This document shows, piece after piece, positions 29,025 to 37,369 of a stretch of DNA of 64,000 nucleotides. Origin of the DNA: a virus; IMG/VR virus record IMGVR_UViG_3300027782_000047, positions 1-64,000 of that record; one strand, given 5' to 3'. The notes under the pieces were generated by a model. It did no database searches and was not told the origin of the DNA. It worked only from the letters and a program-made list of their open reading frames with translations. Made by a program: the position numbers and the translations under genes. Position 1 is the first letter of the stretch; each line of letters opens with the position of its first letter.

Positions 29025-29602
29025 TAGAATTTTTTCCTAGAATCGGCCCAGACTTTGTGTTTTGTTGCCTTTTCAAATTGTTCAACCGGCAATAGGGCGG
29101 CAATGTCCCATTCATCAGCTGGAATTTCAACAAATCTAGATTGCACATGAGAACCTAGATATCGCTTAATACAAGGTGTTGCTTCATACGCTTTTGAGAA
29201 TGCCGCCAGCATTTGATAGTTTAATCTTAGCTTAGTTTGTGCATCAAAGCGATTATCGGTGGCATGTTCGCTCAATTTATCCAAAAGAATGATACGTTGC
29301 TTTGGGTGAATGTAATGTAAATTCAGCCCTAGAAAACCGTCTGGGTATAGTTGTATTGGTAGAACCAATGGGAACTTGTCGTAATATGGCAACTTATCCT
29401 TCGTTTTTGGGTCATAATAAAAATAGTACATGTGACCGATAAAATGTGAAGTTGTCTGTCTCTCACGGTCCTGCATTAATTTTTGGGGCGTTGGTTTTAA
29501 ATCGCCAATCTTTGAACGCAACCAATCACGGGCTTGTCTGCTACGAGCCGTATAACCAGTCTTTTGCAACTGCTGATTGATTCTATCCATTAAGTAAGCC
29601 AT
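29024..29602 (-). CDS. T4-like structural/assembly protein, unknown
   Basis: This 192-residue basic protein has HFIGHMYYFYYDPKTKDKLPYYDKFPLVLP and FLGLNLHYIHPKQRIILLDKL segments, which I recall in T4-like aquatic phages beside gp4. The T4 counterpart is unclear: gp2 (DNA end protector) lies near gp4 in T4 and is one possibility, but I see no decisive motif. It lies between gp4 and gp54. An ATAAATA box on the minus strand (29608-29614) is just before its ATG. Confidence 0.7.
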   Translation of the reverse strand: MAYLMDRINQQLQKTGYTARSRQARDWLRSKIGDLKPTPQKLMQDRERQTTSHFIGHMYYFYYDPKTKDKLPYYDKFPLVLPIQLYPDGFLGLNLHYIHPKQRIILLDKLSEHATDNRFDAQTKLRLNYQMLAAFSKAYEATPCIKRYLGSHVQSRFVEIPADEWDIAALLPVEQFEKATKHKVWADSRKKF

Positions 29603-29620
29603 AATTGTATTTATTACGAA

Positions 29621-30067
29621 TTAAATGCCTAAATCTTTTTCCGTAATTATTTTGAACTCCCAGCCGTGTGTGTGACAGAACTCATCGGCTGCTTTCCACT
29701 TCATTTGATTGACAACATAAGTAATGGATTCTTTTATGTACTGCTTTGTCTTACGCTTTTGTGTTGGTTTTTTGGTCTGTGCTTCTGGTTTCACCTCAAC
29801 TACATAAGTCATAATGGTATCATCTTTTCGTTTGACTTTGATGATGAAATCTGGAAAGTAACGATGCATTCGCTTGTCAACTGGACTGTAGTAAGGAATA
29901 GCCAATTCTTCCGATGACCACCAGATGATGTTCGGATTATCGTCAAACCACTTCATACAACGCAATTCCCAAGATGACCTATAGATTATGTTATCTGGAT
30001 TGCCGTTATATTTTTGGGGGTTTTGTGGGGTAAACTTACCTTTGTAAGAATTAGTTCCATAAGACAT
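29621..30067 (-). CDS. 4: gp4-like head completion protein
   Basis: This 148-residue protein matches T4 gp4: KGKFTPQNPQKYNGNPDNIIYRSSWELR at the start, then WWSSEELAIPYYSPVDKRMHRYFPDF and YVVEVKPEAQ. The E...D...EVK pattern is that of a TnsA/PD-(D/E)XK-like fold, in line with proposals that gp4 is a nuclease trimming DNA at head completion. It is the first gene of the minus-strand morphogenesis operon, divergent from gp48. Confidence 0.9.
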   Translation of the reverse strand: MSYGTNSYKGKFTPQNPQKYNGNPDNIIYRSSWELRCMKWFDDNPNIIWWSSEELAIPYYSPVDKRMHRYFPDFIIKVKRKDDTIMTYVVEVKPEAQTKKPTQKRKTKQYIKESITYVVNQMKWKAADEFCHTHGWEFKIITEKDLGI

Positions 30068-30074
30068 ATAAATA
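30067..30074 (+). promoter_or_regulatory. T4-type late promoter
   Basis: Exact TATAAATA, 23 bases before the gp48 ATG. It is the only perfect match to the T4 late consensus that I found in the window. Confidence 0.75.
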
Positions 30075-30097
30075 TGTAGTAAAACTTCAGGATCAAC

Positions 30098-31372
30098 ATG
30101 GCACTTTTCACCTTATCCGACATAACTTATAAAGAGCAAGCCGCTAGAACAATCGGACCTTTGCCTAGAGAAGCATTTGGTCAAAATATATTGAGATATC
30201 CTATTGATATTGGATCGGTAGATAAAGGGCATTATATGGTTATTCATATCAATGTTCAGGATAAAACTGAGTATCCAGCAAATTTTGCTAGTGATCCTCG
30301 TTCAAATATACAACGCAATAGAGAAGGTCTTTTTGGCCAAACAAATTCAACGAATGCTGGTGGTACACTTAATTCTGTTGTTGGTGCAGTAAAAACAATT
30401 GGAGAAGAAGCCGGCAAACTCGTACAAGATGCGTTGGGTGGTGAAGTGGCCAATAAAGTAAATGTTGTTACGACTGCTGCCAACGAAACATTGACTTTTG
30501 TACAACGAGGTCTTTCTTCATTTGGTGTTAATGTTTCGGATGGTGTTAACATTCTTAAAGGCGCAACTCAAGGCGCCGGCGAAAGTTTGGGCTCTCTAAA
30601 TGCGGTTAATTTTTTGAGAACAACAAAAAGGACTACCGATAGTATCGCATTGTATATGCCGAATACTTTAAATTTTACTCACACTCAAGGATATTCTGAT
30701 TTAGATTTGGGTTCAGAAACGGCAGCTTTGTTAGGAGCTGTTGGAAAAGTTGGCTTAGAGGGCGGTGTAGATCCAACACAGAAAGGAAGAAATTTATCTC
30801 CTTTCGTTCTGCAAAAACTTGCATCAGGACTTTTAGCTAATAGATTAATAGATTCACCAAAAGCGGCTACAGCCGCATTTGTTGGTGCTACAGGACTAAC
30901 GCAAAATCCACAATTAGAATTAATTTATACAACTCCAAGTTTTAGAGATTTTAGATTTTCTTTTATGTTTTATCCAAGAAGTGAGCAAGAAGCACTTGAG
31001 ATACAAAAATTAATTAAACGATTAAAATTTCATCAAGCCCCGGAAGTTAAAACGGGAACTGCTGGTTATTTTTTGGTTCCGCCATCAGAATTTGACATTG
31101 AATTTTATTACAACGGCCAAATCAATCCAAATATACCAACAATTTCAACTTGCGTTTTAATGTCAATAGATATGGATTATGCACCAAATGGATTTCATAC
31201 TTTTGAAACACCAGGAGACAACTCTCCTCAACTCGGTGCCACTGGTATGCCAACAGCAATTAGAATGGATTTAACATTCAAAGAAACTGAAATTATGACA
31301 AAATTTAATTTTCAAGACGAAGCTGGCTTAATCACAAAACAAAGACAATTTGAAAAAGATAGATCCTTCTAA
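30098..31372 (+). CDS. 48: gp48-like baseplate tail-tube cap
   Basis: This 424-residue protein begins MALFTLSDITYKEQA. After an RYPIDIGSVDKGHYMVIHINVQ strand pair there is an alanine/serine-rich insertion (about 85-190). The C-terminal tube-like domain follows: LELIYTTPSFRDFRFSFMFYPRSEQEA and STCVLMSIDMDYAPNGF. The tube fold and the exact late promoter upstream support gp48, which caps the baseplate hub and starts the tube with gp54. It is the first gene of the large plus-strand baseplate operon. Confidence 0.85.
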   Translation: MALFTLSDITYKEQAARTIGPLPREAFGQNILRYPIDIGSVDKGHYMVIHINVQDKTEYPANFASDPRSNIQRNREGLFGQTNSTNAGGTLNSVVGAVKTIGEEAGKLVQDALGGEVANKVNVVTTAANETLTFVQRGLSSFGVNVSDGVNILKGATQGAGESLGSLNAVNFLRTTKRTTDSIALYMPNTLNFTHTQGYSDLDLGSETAALLGAVGKVGLEGGVDPTQKGRNLSPFVLQKLASGLLANRLIDSPKAATAAFVGATGLTQNPQLELIYTTPSFRDFRFSFMFYPRSEQEALEIQKLIKRLKFHQAPEVKTGTAGYFLVPPSEFDIEFYYNGQINPNIPTISTCVLMSIDMDYAPNGFHTFETPGDNSPQLGATGMPTAIRMDLTFKETEIMTKFNFQDEAGLITKQRQFEKDRSF

Positions 31373-32359
31373 ATGGCAAAATACTTTAGATACTTTCCCA
31401 AAACCGTCTATAATTTAGAGGGTTCAAATTCTCTTGACACAGTTACAAATTTAACTGCTAGTTTTTCGTTTGATGAAAGTCTTACGGAAAATTCTATCGC
31501 ATACTATCAGTACACCGTACCTGATGGCGAAACACCAGAAATTGTAGCCAATAAATTTTATGGTGGACCAGAAAAACACTGGATCATTTTGAAGATGAAT
31601 AACATTTTTGATGTTAAGACAGATTGGCCAGTTGAACAAAGAGTTTTGGATGAAGTTGTTCGGTCAAAATATGCAGACAGTTGGATAACAGAAACTTTTG
31701 AAATGGCTGATGAAGAAGGCAATCTTTTTGTTACTGAAGCAATTTCTACAATTACATCATTGAATGTTGTTAACGATGGTTCAGGATATGCTAACGGAAA
31801 CATTATTCAAGTTCAAGGCGGAACAGTATTTGGTACCAAAGCAAATGCAACAGTAACCACCGATGGAAAAGGTAATGTTGTTTCATTGAGTATCGCCACA
31901 GCAAATGTTGGTTCTTATTTAATTCTACCATCTGGTACAGTTGCTACATCAAATATCACTGGAGCAGGCACAGGATTGACAGTTTCCGTCAACGCATCGG
32001 TAACTAATGATGAGCAATTAATTTTTGAAACGGGCAAAGAGAGGGATGGATTACAATGGGCTATAATTAACAATCATTCCTTTTATAAAATTGAGACAAG
32101 ATTATTTCCCGTTACTGGAGAAAAAACGGTAGACAAGATACAAATAACAGAAGAAGACTACAATAATCTTGTGGAAGAAAGTGCAAACTATACTTTATCG
32201 GATGGAAATACTTTAACTATATCAATTACAAAAACCAGAATGTCTTTCTACGATTATGAAGTTGAGCAAAATGACGCTAAAAGAGATATAAAAATTCTTA
32301 AGAGTGAATATGTTGCTGTAGTGGATCAAGAATTTGTTGGGGTAATTAGTAATGTCTGA
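31373..32359 (+). CDS. 53: gp53-like baseplate wedge protein with inserted beta module
   Basis: This 328-residue protein is T4 gp53-type at both ends: YFRYFPKTVYNLEG and a LysM-like region (TVPDGETPEIVANKFYGGPEKHWIILKMN, about 48-77), then FYDYEVEQNDAKRDIKIL near the C-terminus. Residues about 124-210 are an extra beta domain (NDGSGYANGNIIQVQGG...) of a type that recurs in gp6, gp7, gp8 and the gp10-like protein here. T4 gp53 joins neighbouring wedges. It starts at the base after the gp48 stop and overlaps gp27 by eight bases. Confidence 0.85.
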   Translation: MAKYFRYFPKTVYNLEGSNSLDTVTNLTASFSFDESLTENSIAYYQYTVPDGETPEIVANKFYGGPEKHWIILKMNNIFDVKTDWPVEQRVLDEVVRSKYADSWITETFEMADEEGNLFVTEAISTITSLNVVNDGSGYANGNIIQVQGGTVFGTKANATVTTDGKGNVVSLSIATANVGSYLILPSGTVATSNITGAGTGLTVSVNASVTNDEQLIFETGKERDGLQWAIINNHSFYKIETRLFPVTGEKTVDKIQITEEDYNNLVEESANYTLSDGNTLTISITKTRMSFYDYEVEQNDAKRDIKILKSEYVAVVDQEFVGVISNV

Positions 32360-33698
32360 TGTAAGCATTTTACAATCAACACAATATACTGTTAAAAAAG
32401 ATGGTCTATCATTAGTAACCAAAATTGGTATTATTGATTTGACTGGTATGTTTGAAGAATTGAATATCTTTGATAGTATTTTTAATCCATGCATGACAGG
32501 AACTATTTTAATAAGAGATGCAAAAGGACTGTCAAACAAATTATCTTTTGATGGATCAGAAATTCTTTTGATTGAGATGGGGAAAACGGAAAATCAAGCA
32601 ATAATTAAAAAATCATTTAGAGTTTATAAACAAAGTTCCAGAACAACGGTAAATATAAGCACTGAACTTTATGTTCTTCATTTTGTTTCGGACGAATTTA
32701 TTTTATCCCAACAAAAGAAAATATCAAAGTCATATCGTGATACTTATGATAATATTGTTCGTGATATTCTAAAAAATTATTTGTCTGTAAATTCTCAAGG
32801 AGTAGGTCTTATTGAGACAACAAAAGGAGTAAGAACTGTTGTTTTGCCCAGTAAAACTCCTTTTGAATGTTTAGATTGGTGTTCAAAAAAAGCAGTTAAC
32901 GATGATTTATCACCAACATTTTTATTCTTTGAAAACAAGATAGGATATAACTTTATAACTATCTCAAATATGTTAGGACAAAAAGCGATACATGATATAA
33001 ACTATCAACCAAAAAATTTAGCATTGCCAGATACTGAAAAAAATGAAATGCTGGGGGCTAGATATCTTGAAGTTGTCTCTCAATTTGATTTGAATAAAAA
33101 TATCAAGCATGGAGTTTATGCTGGCACTTTTATTGGATTTGATATTATGTCCAGAAAAGTTGCAATAAGAAATGTAAACTTTGATGACGTTTATTCGACC
33201 GGCAAACACGCAAACAAAACTCCAAATATTGGTGTTGTTAAAAATAAAGATGGTATTAAAAATACGGAGATGTTTGATTCAAGAAAAGTTTTTTTTCCAA
33301 CAGGAATTTTTAAAGCAAAGAATGAGTATGTAAAAGAAAATGATGCGAATTCTATTGATGCGGATGATGATACATATAACTATGTGATACAAAGAGAATC
33401 TTCTATTCGCAATTTGATGAATCAAAGATTAAAAATTGTTATGCCAGGAAACTTTGATTTGATTTCTGGCACAAATGTGAACGTAACAGTTCCAACAATT
33501 AGTGAGCAATCTTCGGAAAAAAATCAAGATAACATGGATAAATCAAAAAGTGGTAAATATTTGATTGTGGCCGCAAGACAGATGATTACTTATGACAAAC
33601 ATGAAACTATTCTGGAAGTGGCCACAGATTCTTCAAACCGGGATAGAGTTTATTTGAGTACACAGCAACAAAATGATTTGGCGGATTTTTATGGATAA
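32352..33698 (+). CDS. 27: gp27-like baseplate hub protein
   Basis: This 448-residue protein fits the hub family (T4 gp27 / Mu gp44): an early LTGMFEELNIFDSIFNPCMTG segment and LYVLHFVSDEFILSQQKK. Then come PSKTPFECLDWCSKKAV and a C-terminal YLIVAARQMITYDKHETILEVATDS strand pair. Hub trimers adapt the six-fold baseplate to the three-fold spike. The next gene is the gp5 OB domain, overlapping by eight bases, as expected for a hub/spike pair. Confidence 0.83.
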   Translation: MSDVSILQSTQYTVKKDGLSLVTKIGIIDLTGMFEELNIFDSIFNPCMTGTILIRDAKGLSNKLSFDGSEILLIEMGKTENQAIIKKSFRVYKQSSRTTVNISTELYVLHFVSDEFILSQQKKISKSYRDTYDNIVRDILKNYLSVNSQGVGLIETTKGVRTVVLPSKTPFECLDWCSKKAVNDDLSPTFLFFENKIGYNFITISNMLGQKAIHDINYQPKNLALPDTEKNEMLGARYLEVVSQFDLNKNIKHGVYAGTFIGFDIMSRKVAIRNVNFDDVYSTGKHANKTPNIGVVKNKDGIKNTEMFDSRKVFFPTGIFKAKNEYVKENDANSIDADDDTYNYVIQRESSIRNLMNQRLKIVMPGNFDLISGTNVNVTVPTISEQSSEKNQDNMDKSKSGKYLIVAARQMITYDKHETILEVATDSSNRDRVYLSTQQQNDLADFYG

Positions 33699-33990
33699 TA
33701 ATTTTTCTGGAAAAAATGGTTTCATTTGGTGGGTCGGCATAGTTGAAAACAGACTAGATCCATTGGCAATGGGAAGGTGTCAAGTTAGAATATTAGGTTG
33801 GCATAATACAGATAAAGCGCAACTTCCAACTGAAGGCTTGCCTTGGGCGCATCCAATGTATGCAATCAACACTTCAAAAATGTTTTCTTCTCCCAAATTA
33901 AATGATTGGATTGTTGGATTCTTCTTAGATGGTGAAACTGCACAACAACCAGTGATGATTGGTTTCTTGCCTGGAATGATATCAAAATGA
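33691..33990 (+). CDS. 5: gp5 N-terminal OB-fold domain as separate protein
   Basis: ATG 33691 overlaps the hub stop; the frame could start earlier, but this start fits. The 99-residue product (FIWWVGIVENRLDPLAMGRCQVRILGWH, then LPWAHPM and VGFFLDGETAQQPVMIGFLPG) is the OB-fold that in T4 forms the start of gp5, which binds the hub. The lysozyme and beta-helix parts of gp5 are missing from this protein. Confidence 0.85.
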   Translation: MDNNFSGKNGFIWWVGIVENRLDPLAMGRCQVRILGWHNTDKAQLPTEGLPWAHPMYAINTSKMFSSPKLNDWIVGFFLDGETAQQPVMIGFLPGMISK

Positions 33991-34220
33991 GTCAAAGTTT
34001 AATTGATTTACATATTTTGACAGCGAAGGCAGCCATATCGCATGAGAAATATATTGCTGGAATAATTACGACTGAAGAATTCTTAAAAGAAATAGAATCT
34101 ATAGATTGTCATTGTCATACTGATATTAAACTAGAAGAAGCCCATTCGGAACTTGATTGTTGCTATAGAGACATAATGGATGGAATTCTGCGACTATATC
34201 ACCAAGAGAATAAAAAATGA
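33987..34220 (+). CDS. 77-residue helical protein, unknown
   Basis: It overlaps both neighbours at ATGA-type junctions. The product is acidic and helical with a CHCHTDIKLEEAHSELDCC cluster holding four cysteines and two histidines, which could bind a metal. It lies inside the hub/spike operon, so a structural or assembly role is likely. I do not recognise a family. Confidence 0.65.
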   Translation: MSQSLIDLHILTAKAAISHEKYIAGIITTEEFLKEIESIDCHCHTDIKLEEAHSELDCCYRDIMDGILRLYHQENKK

Positions 34221-35182
34221 GCGCACAAACATTTAAACCAATCTTAGCAACCACTGTTGAAGAAGCATCGTTATCCAATTACACATTACTGTATAACACA
34301 GGAGATTTTGGAGAAGAAGGCACACCAACAACATCAATTTGGGCTATGGGAAAAATTGCAGGAACAAGCATTGATGTAACAAATAATAAGTTGGTGCATA
34401 GTTGTGATTTCTCAAATGACTTGAAAAAAAATATTGGGTTAAAGAAATTCTTAAAAGGAATTGCAAAATGGATTAGAGAAGGAATTAGATCCATTATGAG
34501 ATTGCTAGGTTTTAGTGATCCATCTGGTTCTTTTTCATCAGTTATCAATATGCTAAAGTCTGTGGCTGAGTATATTAATTATATCAATCGGGAATATATT
34601 CAACCAATTATAGAATTTGAAAAATATGTTCTTGCTGTATTGGTTAAGATCCGAGCAATCATTCAATGGATTCTTAGTTTGCCAAAAAAATATTTAGAAA
34701 TGTTGAGAGACTGTCTAAATAAATTATTATCATCTTTAGGAAGTATTTTTAGTGAAGTATGGACTGAATCTGCACCAACTAGTCCAACATGGACAGTAGG
34801 AACACAAGAATTTGAGGATGGGTCTTCTATACAAACATTTGAAGATGGTTCCCAATTAATTACCGATACTGATGGAAATGTATCTTCAATTGATGCACCA
34901 GAAGATACATATATTTCTCCATCGGATACCGGAAAAAGTTATACAGAATTGGCAGGAGCAATAAAAGACGTTGCCTCAGCGACTAAAGATGCGCTAAAAG
35001 CATCTGCTACCGTTGCAGGTTTAGCCGTAGGAATTGCAGCCTCATCAACAGTTGGTTTATTTGTACCAACCACTCAAGATGAAGTTACCAAAGCTAATGC
35101 GACAATCACATCATACACTGGCTCTGTGCCACCTGGATTACAAGTTCCAACTGCACCAAGTCAAAAATCAAAAACACCTTAA
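34217..35182 (+). CDS. 321-residue virion-region protein, unknown
   Basis: The N-terminal beta-rich region (MSAQTFKPILATTVEEASLSNY) is followed by amphipathic and hydrophobic helices (about 75-180). A repeat of F-EDGS-IQTFEDGSQL and an Ala/Thr-rich, membrane-like segment near residues 255-290 come next. It lies between the two separated parts of gp5. Proteins of this kind occur at the same place in T4-like aquatic phages (recalled). It may be part of the hub lumen or be ejected; this is inference. Confidence 0.68.
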   Translation: MSAQTFKPILATTVEEASLSNYTLLYNTGDFGEEGTPTTSIWAMGKIAGTSIDVTNNKLVHSCDFSNDLKKNIGLKKFLKGIAKWIREGIRSIMRLLGFSDPSGSFSSVINMLKSVAEYINYINREYIQPIIEFEKYVLAVLVKIRAIIQWILSLPKKYLEMLRDCLNKLLSSLGSIFSEVWTESAPTSPTWTVGTQEFEDGSSIQTFEDGSQLITDTDGNVSSIDAPEDTYISPSDTGKSYTELAGAIKDVASATKDALKASATVAGLAVGIAASSTVGLFVPTTQDEVTKANATITSYTGSVPPGLQVPTAPSQKSKTP

Positions 35183-35188
35183 AAAATT

Positions 35189-36097
35189 ATGGCAACAAAT
35201 AGCGACTATACTAAATCATATGAACAGGTGGTTGGAGCACTTAGTTCCAATCCATCAAATAATTTATTTCAAGAACCGCCATCTCCAGCATCGGTTGACA
35301 ATCCACCATTATATCCATATAATCAAACGTGGGATAGTGAGGGAGCACATTCAATCCAATTAGATGATACTCCAGGAAGAGAGCGGGTACGCATACAACA
35401 TGGAAAATCTAGAAACTTTATTGAAATGCATCCAAACGGAAATCAAGTTATAAAAGTTTTTGGTGAAGGATTTGATATTACAATCGGTAAGAAAAACATT
35501 TATGTTAGCGGTGCATGTAACATCGTTGTTAAAGGCGATTGTAATATGCAAGTGGATGGAGATTTAAATCAAGAAGTTGGCGGAGATTATAATCTTGCAG
35601 TAAAAGGAAAAATGAATGTCCTGAGTGCTGGAAATCTTTCACTTTCTGGTAATAAAGATGTTAGCATTAGTGCAAGTGAAAAATTTGGTGGTTCTTTGAG
35701 TTTGTCATCAGCACAAAGTTTGAATTTAGGATCAGATTTGTTTATTCATGGTTCAATTACTTGCGACACACTTACTGCGGAATCAAGAGTGAATGCAAAA
35801 ATGGGTGTTTTTGCTGGTCCATATGGATTCACATCTTCTCTCGGGGGATTATCATTAGGCTTGCCAACTCCATTAACACCAGTTGCAACTCCAGGATCCA
35901 TTACTACCGTTGGACCAATCACATCATTAGTGTCCGTAAATGCTCCAATAGGAAATTTCTTTGTCGGTAATATTGGATATGCAAGTATTGGTATTTCATC
36001 AGCAGTTTTCATGTTTGACACAATCAATTCTTTGATTTATAATACACACAGTCATCCAAAAGCTGGACCCGTAATAGGTAAATTTTTAAGTGCTTGA
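35189..36097 (+). CDS. gp5 C-terminal spike (beta-helix) protein
   Basis: This is a 302-residue protein. After a short N-terminal region, repeated short strands (NIYVSGACNIVVKGDCNMQV, DLNQEVGGDYNLAVKGKMNV) show the eight-residue period of the VgrG/gp5 triple-stranded beta-helix. A HSHPKAGPV segment near the end suggests metal-binding tip histidines. It probably forms the membrane-piercing spike on the OB protein encoded at 33691. No lysozyme domain is present. Confidence 0.8.
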   Translation: MATNSDYTKSYEQVVGALSSNPSNNLFQEPPSPASVDNPPLYPYNQTWDSEGAHSIQLDDTPGRERVRIQHGKSRNFIEMHPNGNQVIKVFGEGFDITIGKKNIYVSGACNIVVKGDCNMQVDGDLNQEVGGDYNLAVKGKMNVLSAGNLSLSGNKDVSISASEKFGGSLSLSSAQSLNLGSDLFIHGSITCDTLTAESRVNAKMGVFAGPYGFTSSLGGLSLGLPTPLTPVATPGSITTVGPITSLVSVNAPIGNFFVGNIGYASIGISSAVFMFDTINSLIYNTHSHPKAGPVIGKFLSA

Positions 36098-36113
36098 TAA
36101 GGAAAAAAATACT

Positions 36114-36956
36114 ATGGCTAAATTATTTCAAAAATTAGGATACAATTATACAGACACCAGAGGTGATATACCAGATTTGTCTGTGGAAGCAAAAGAACAT
36201 TTGAATAGTGTTCCAACCATAATTACTGATTGGCAATCGGGGGATATTGCGAATAGTTCTGTTAGTGGTTACTTTAAAAATCCAACTTCGGTTTCGGTAG
36301 CTAACATTTTAAATTCTGCAAATACATTACGAGATACAATACTTACAATTACAAGTTGCACAAATGTGGGTGTACAAGATAAATTAAACATGACAGTTAA
36401 CATTCTTGAATCTAATGTATCTTCAAATTTATACAGCAATTCTGCCAATTTTGTGGCACACACAAATAGAATTTCCGGCGTTACAAATTATATAACTGAT
36501 GCTACAAATAATCCAGATGTTGCTCAAGCAAAACCGTATTACGATAATGCAATGGCTGTAGCAAAAGGATTAATGTATATAATTTATCAGACTGATGGAA
36601 TTCAAAATACTGCTCCAATTTTTGGCAGTTTTACTAGCGTTTTTATTGATCCAGAATTGTCTCAAGCAAACACAAACATCATTGCAAATACGGTAATACT
36701 ATCAACTAGCATTTCTGGCGGAGGATCTTGCAGTTTGACATTACCACAAGCTAATACAATTTATAATAATTTAGCAAATGTTATAAGTCTCATGGACACA
36801 AGAAAATTGCATGATGAAAATTTTTATACAAACAGTAGGACATTGATGGATGATTTTGCAAAAGTTCGGCAATTTTCTTCAATGGGTCAGTCTCAAACTG
36901 CTTTAATAGAAAATTATATAGGAACAGATAAACTTATTACTAGAATTACTTCATAA
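36114..36956 (+). CDS. 280-residue virion-region protein, unknown
   Basis: ATG 36114 is preferred, with AAGGAAA 16 to 10 bases upstream; an in-frame GTG at 36090 overlaps the spike gene. The product starts MAKLFQKLGYNYTDTR and is mainly helical with many Asn, Ser and Thr. It lies between spike and gp25 genes, at the site where T4-like aquatic phages keep an unassigned structural protein. Confidence 0.68.
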   Translation: MAKLFQKLGYNYTDTRGDIPDLSVEAKEHLNSVPTIITDWQSGDIANSSVSGYFKNPTSVSVANILNSANTLRDTILTITSCTNVGVQDKLNMTVNILESNVSSNLYSNSANFVAHTNRISGVTNYITDATNNPDVAQAKPYYDNAMAVAKGLMYIIYQTDGIQNTAPIFGSFTSVFIDPELSQANTNIIANTVILSTSISGGGSCSLTLPQANTIYNNLANVISLMDTRKLHDENFYTNSRTLMDDFAKVRQFSSMGQSQTALIENYIGTDKLITRITS

Positions 36957-36959
36957 ATA
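36952..36959 (+). promoter_or_regulatory. Late-promoter-like box
   Basis: CATAAATA at the end of the preceding gene, directly before the gp25 start at 36964. It is close to the T4 late consensus. The predicted +1 would leave almost no leader, so it may serve genes further down or be chance. Confidence 0.4.
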
Positions 36960-36963
36960 AAAG

Positions 36964-37368
36964 ATGGCCACAGTAGTAAGCGCAACAACTAGAAAATACA
37001 AAGACTTGGACTTGTCTTTCACAGCCCATCCTATAAAGAAGGATGTGAATAAGCACGTTGACGAGATGGCGGTAATCAATTCCGTTAAGAATTTGATCTC
37101 AACTTCTCGGTACGAAAGACCTTTTCAGCCTCAGTTGGGCTCCGGTGTACGCAACTTGTTATTTGAAAACATGGATTCCATTACATCTTCCGCACTAAAG
37201 CGTGAGATTATACAGACGTTGGAAAACTTTGAGCCAAGAGTTATCGTAAAAAGCGTTGCTGTTTCGCCAAATTATGAAGGCAATTCTTACAGTATCGGCA
37301 TGACATTTTTGATAGTCAATAGAACAGACCCAATAACAATAAACTTCTTCTTACAACGAGACAGATAA
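36964..37368 (+). CDS. 25: gp25-like baseplate wedge protein
   Basis: This 134-residue protein (T4 gp25: 132) has DLDLSFTAHPIKKDV, AVINSVKNLISTSRYERPFQPQLGSGVRNLLFE and the core EPR in LENFEPRVIV, conserved through phage tails and type VI secretion. gp25 starts sheath assembly and ties gp6 to the hub. gp6 follows after one base. Confidence 0.93.
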   Translation: MATVVSATTRKYKDLDLSFTAHPIKKDVNKHVDEMAVINSVKNLISTSRYERPFQPQLGSGVRNLLFENMDSITSSALKREIIQTLENFEPRVIVKSVAVSPNYEGNSYSIGMTFLIVNRTDPITINFFLQRDR

Positions 37369-37369
37369 G

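Noticed and set aside
29608-29614. Minus-strand ATAAATA as a firm late promoter for the 29602 gene
   Set aside because: It is so close to the ATG that the transcript would have no leader, and the box lies at the end of gp4; chance in AT-rich DNA is likely.
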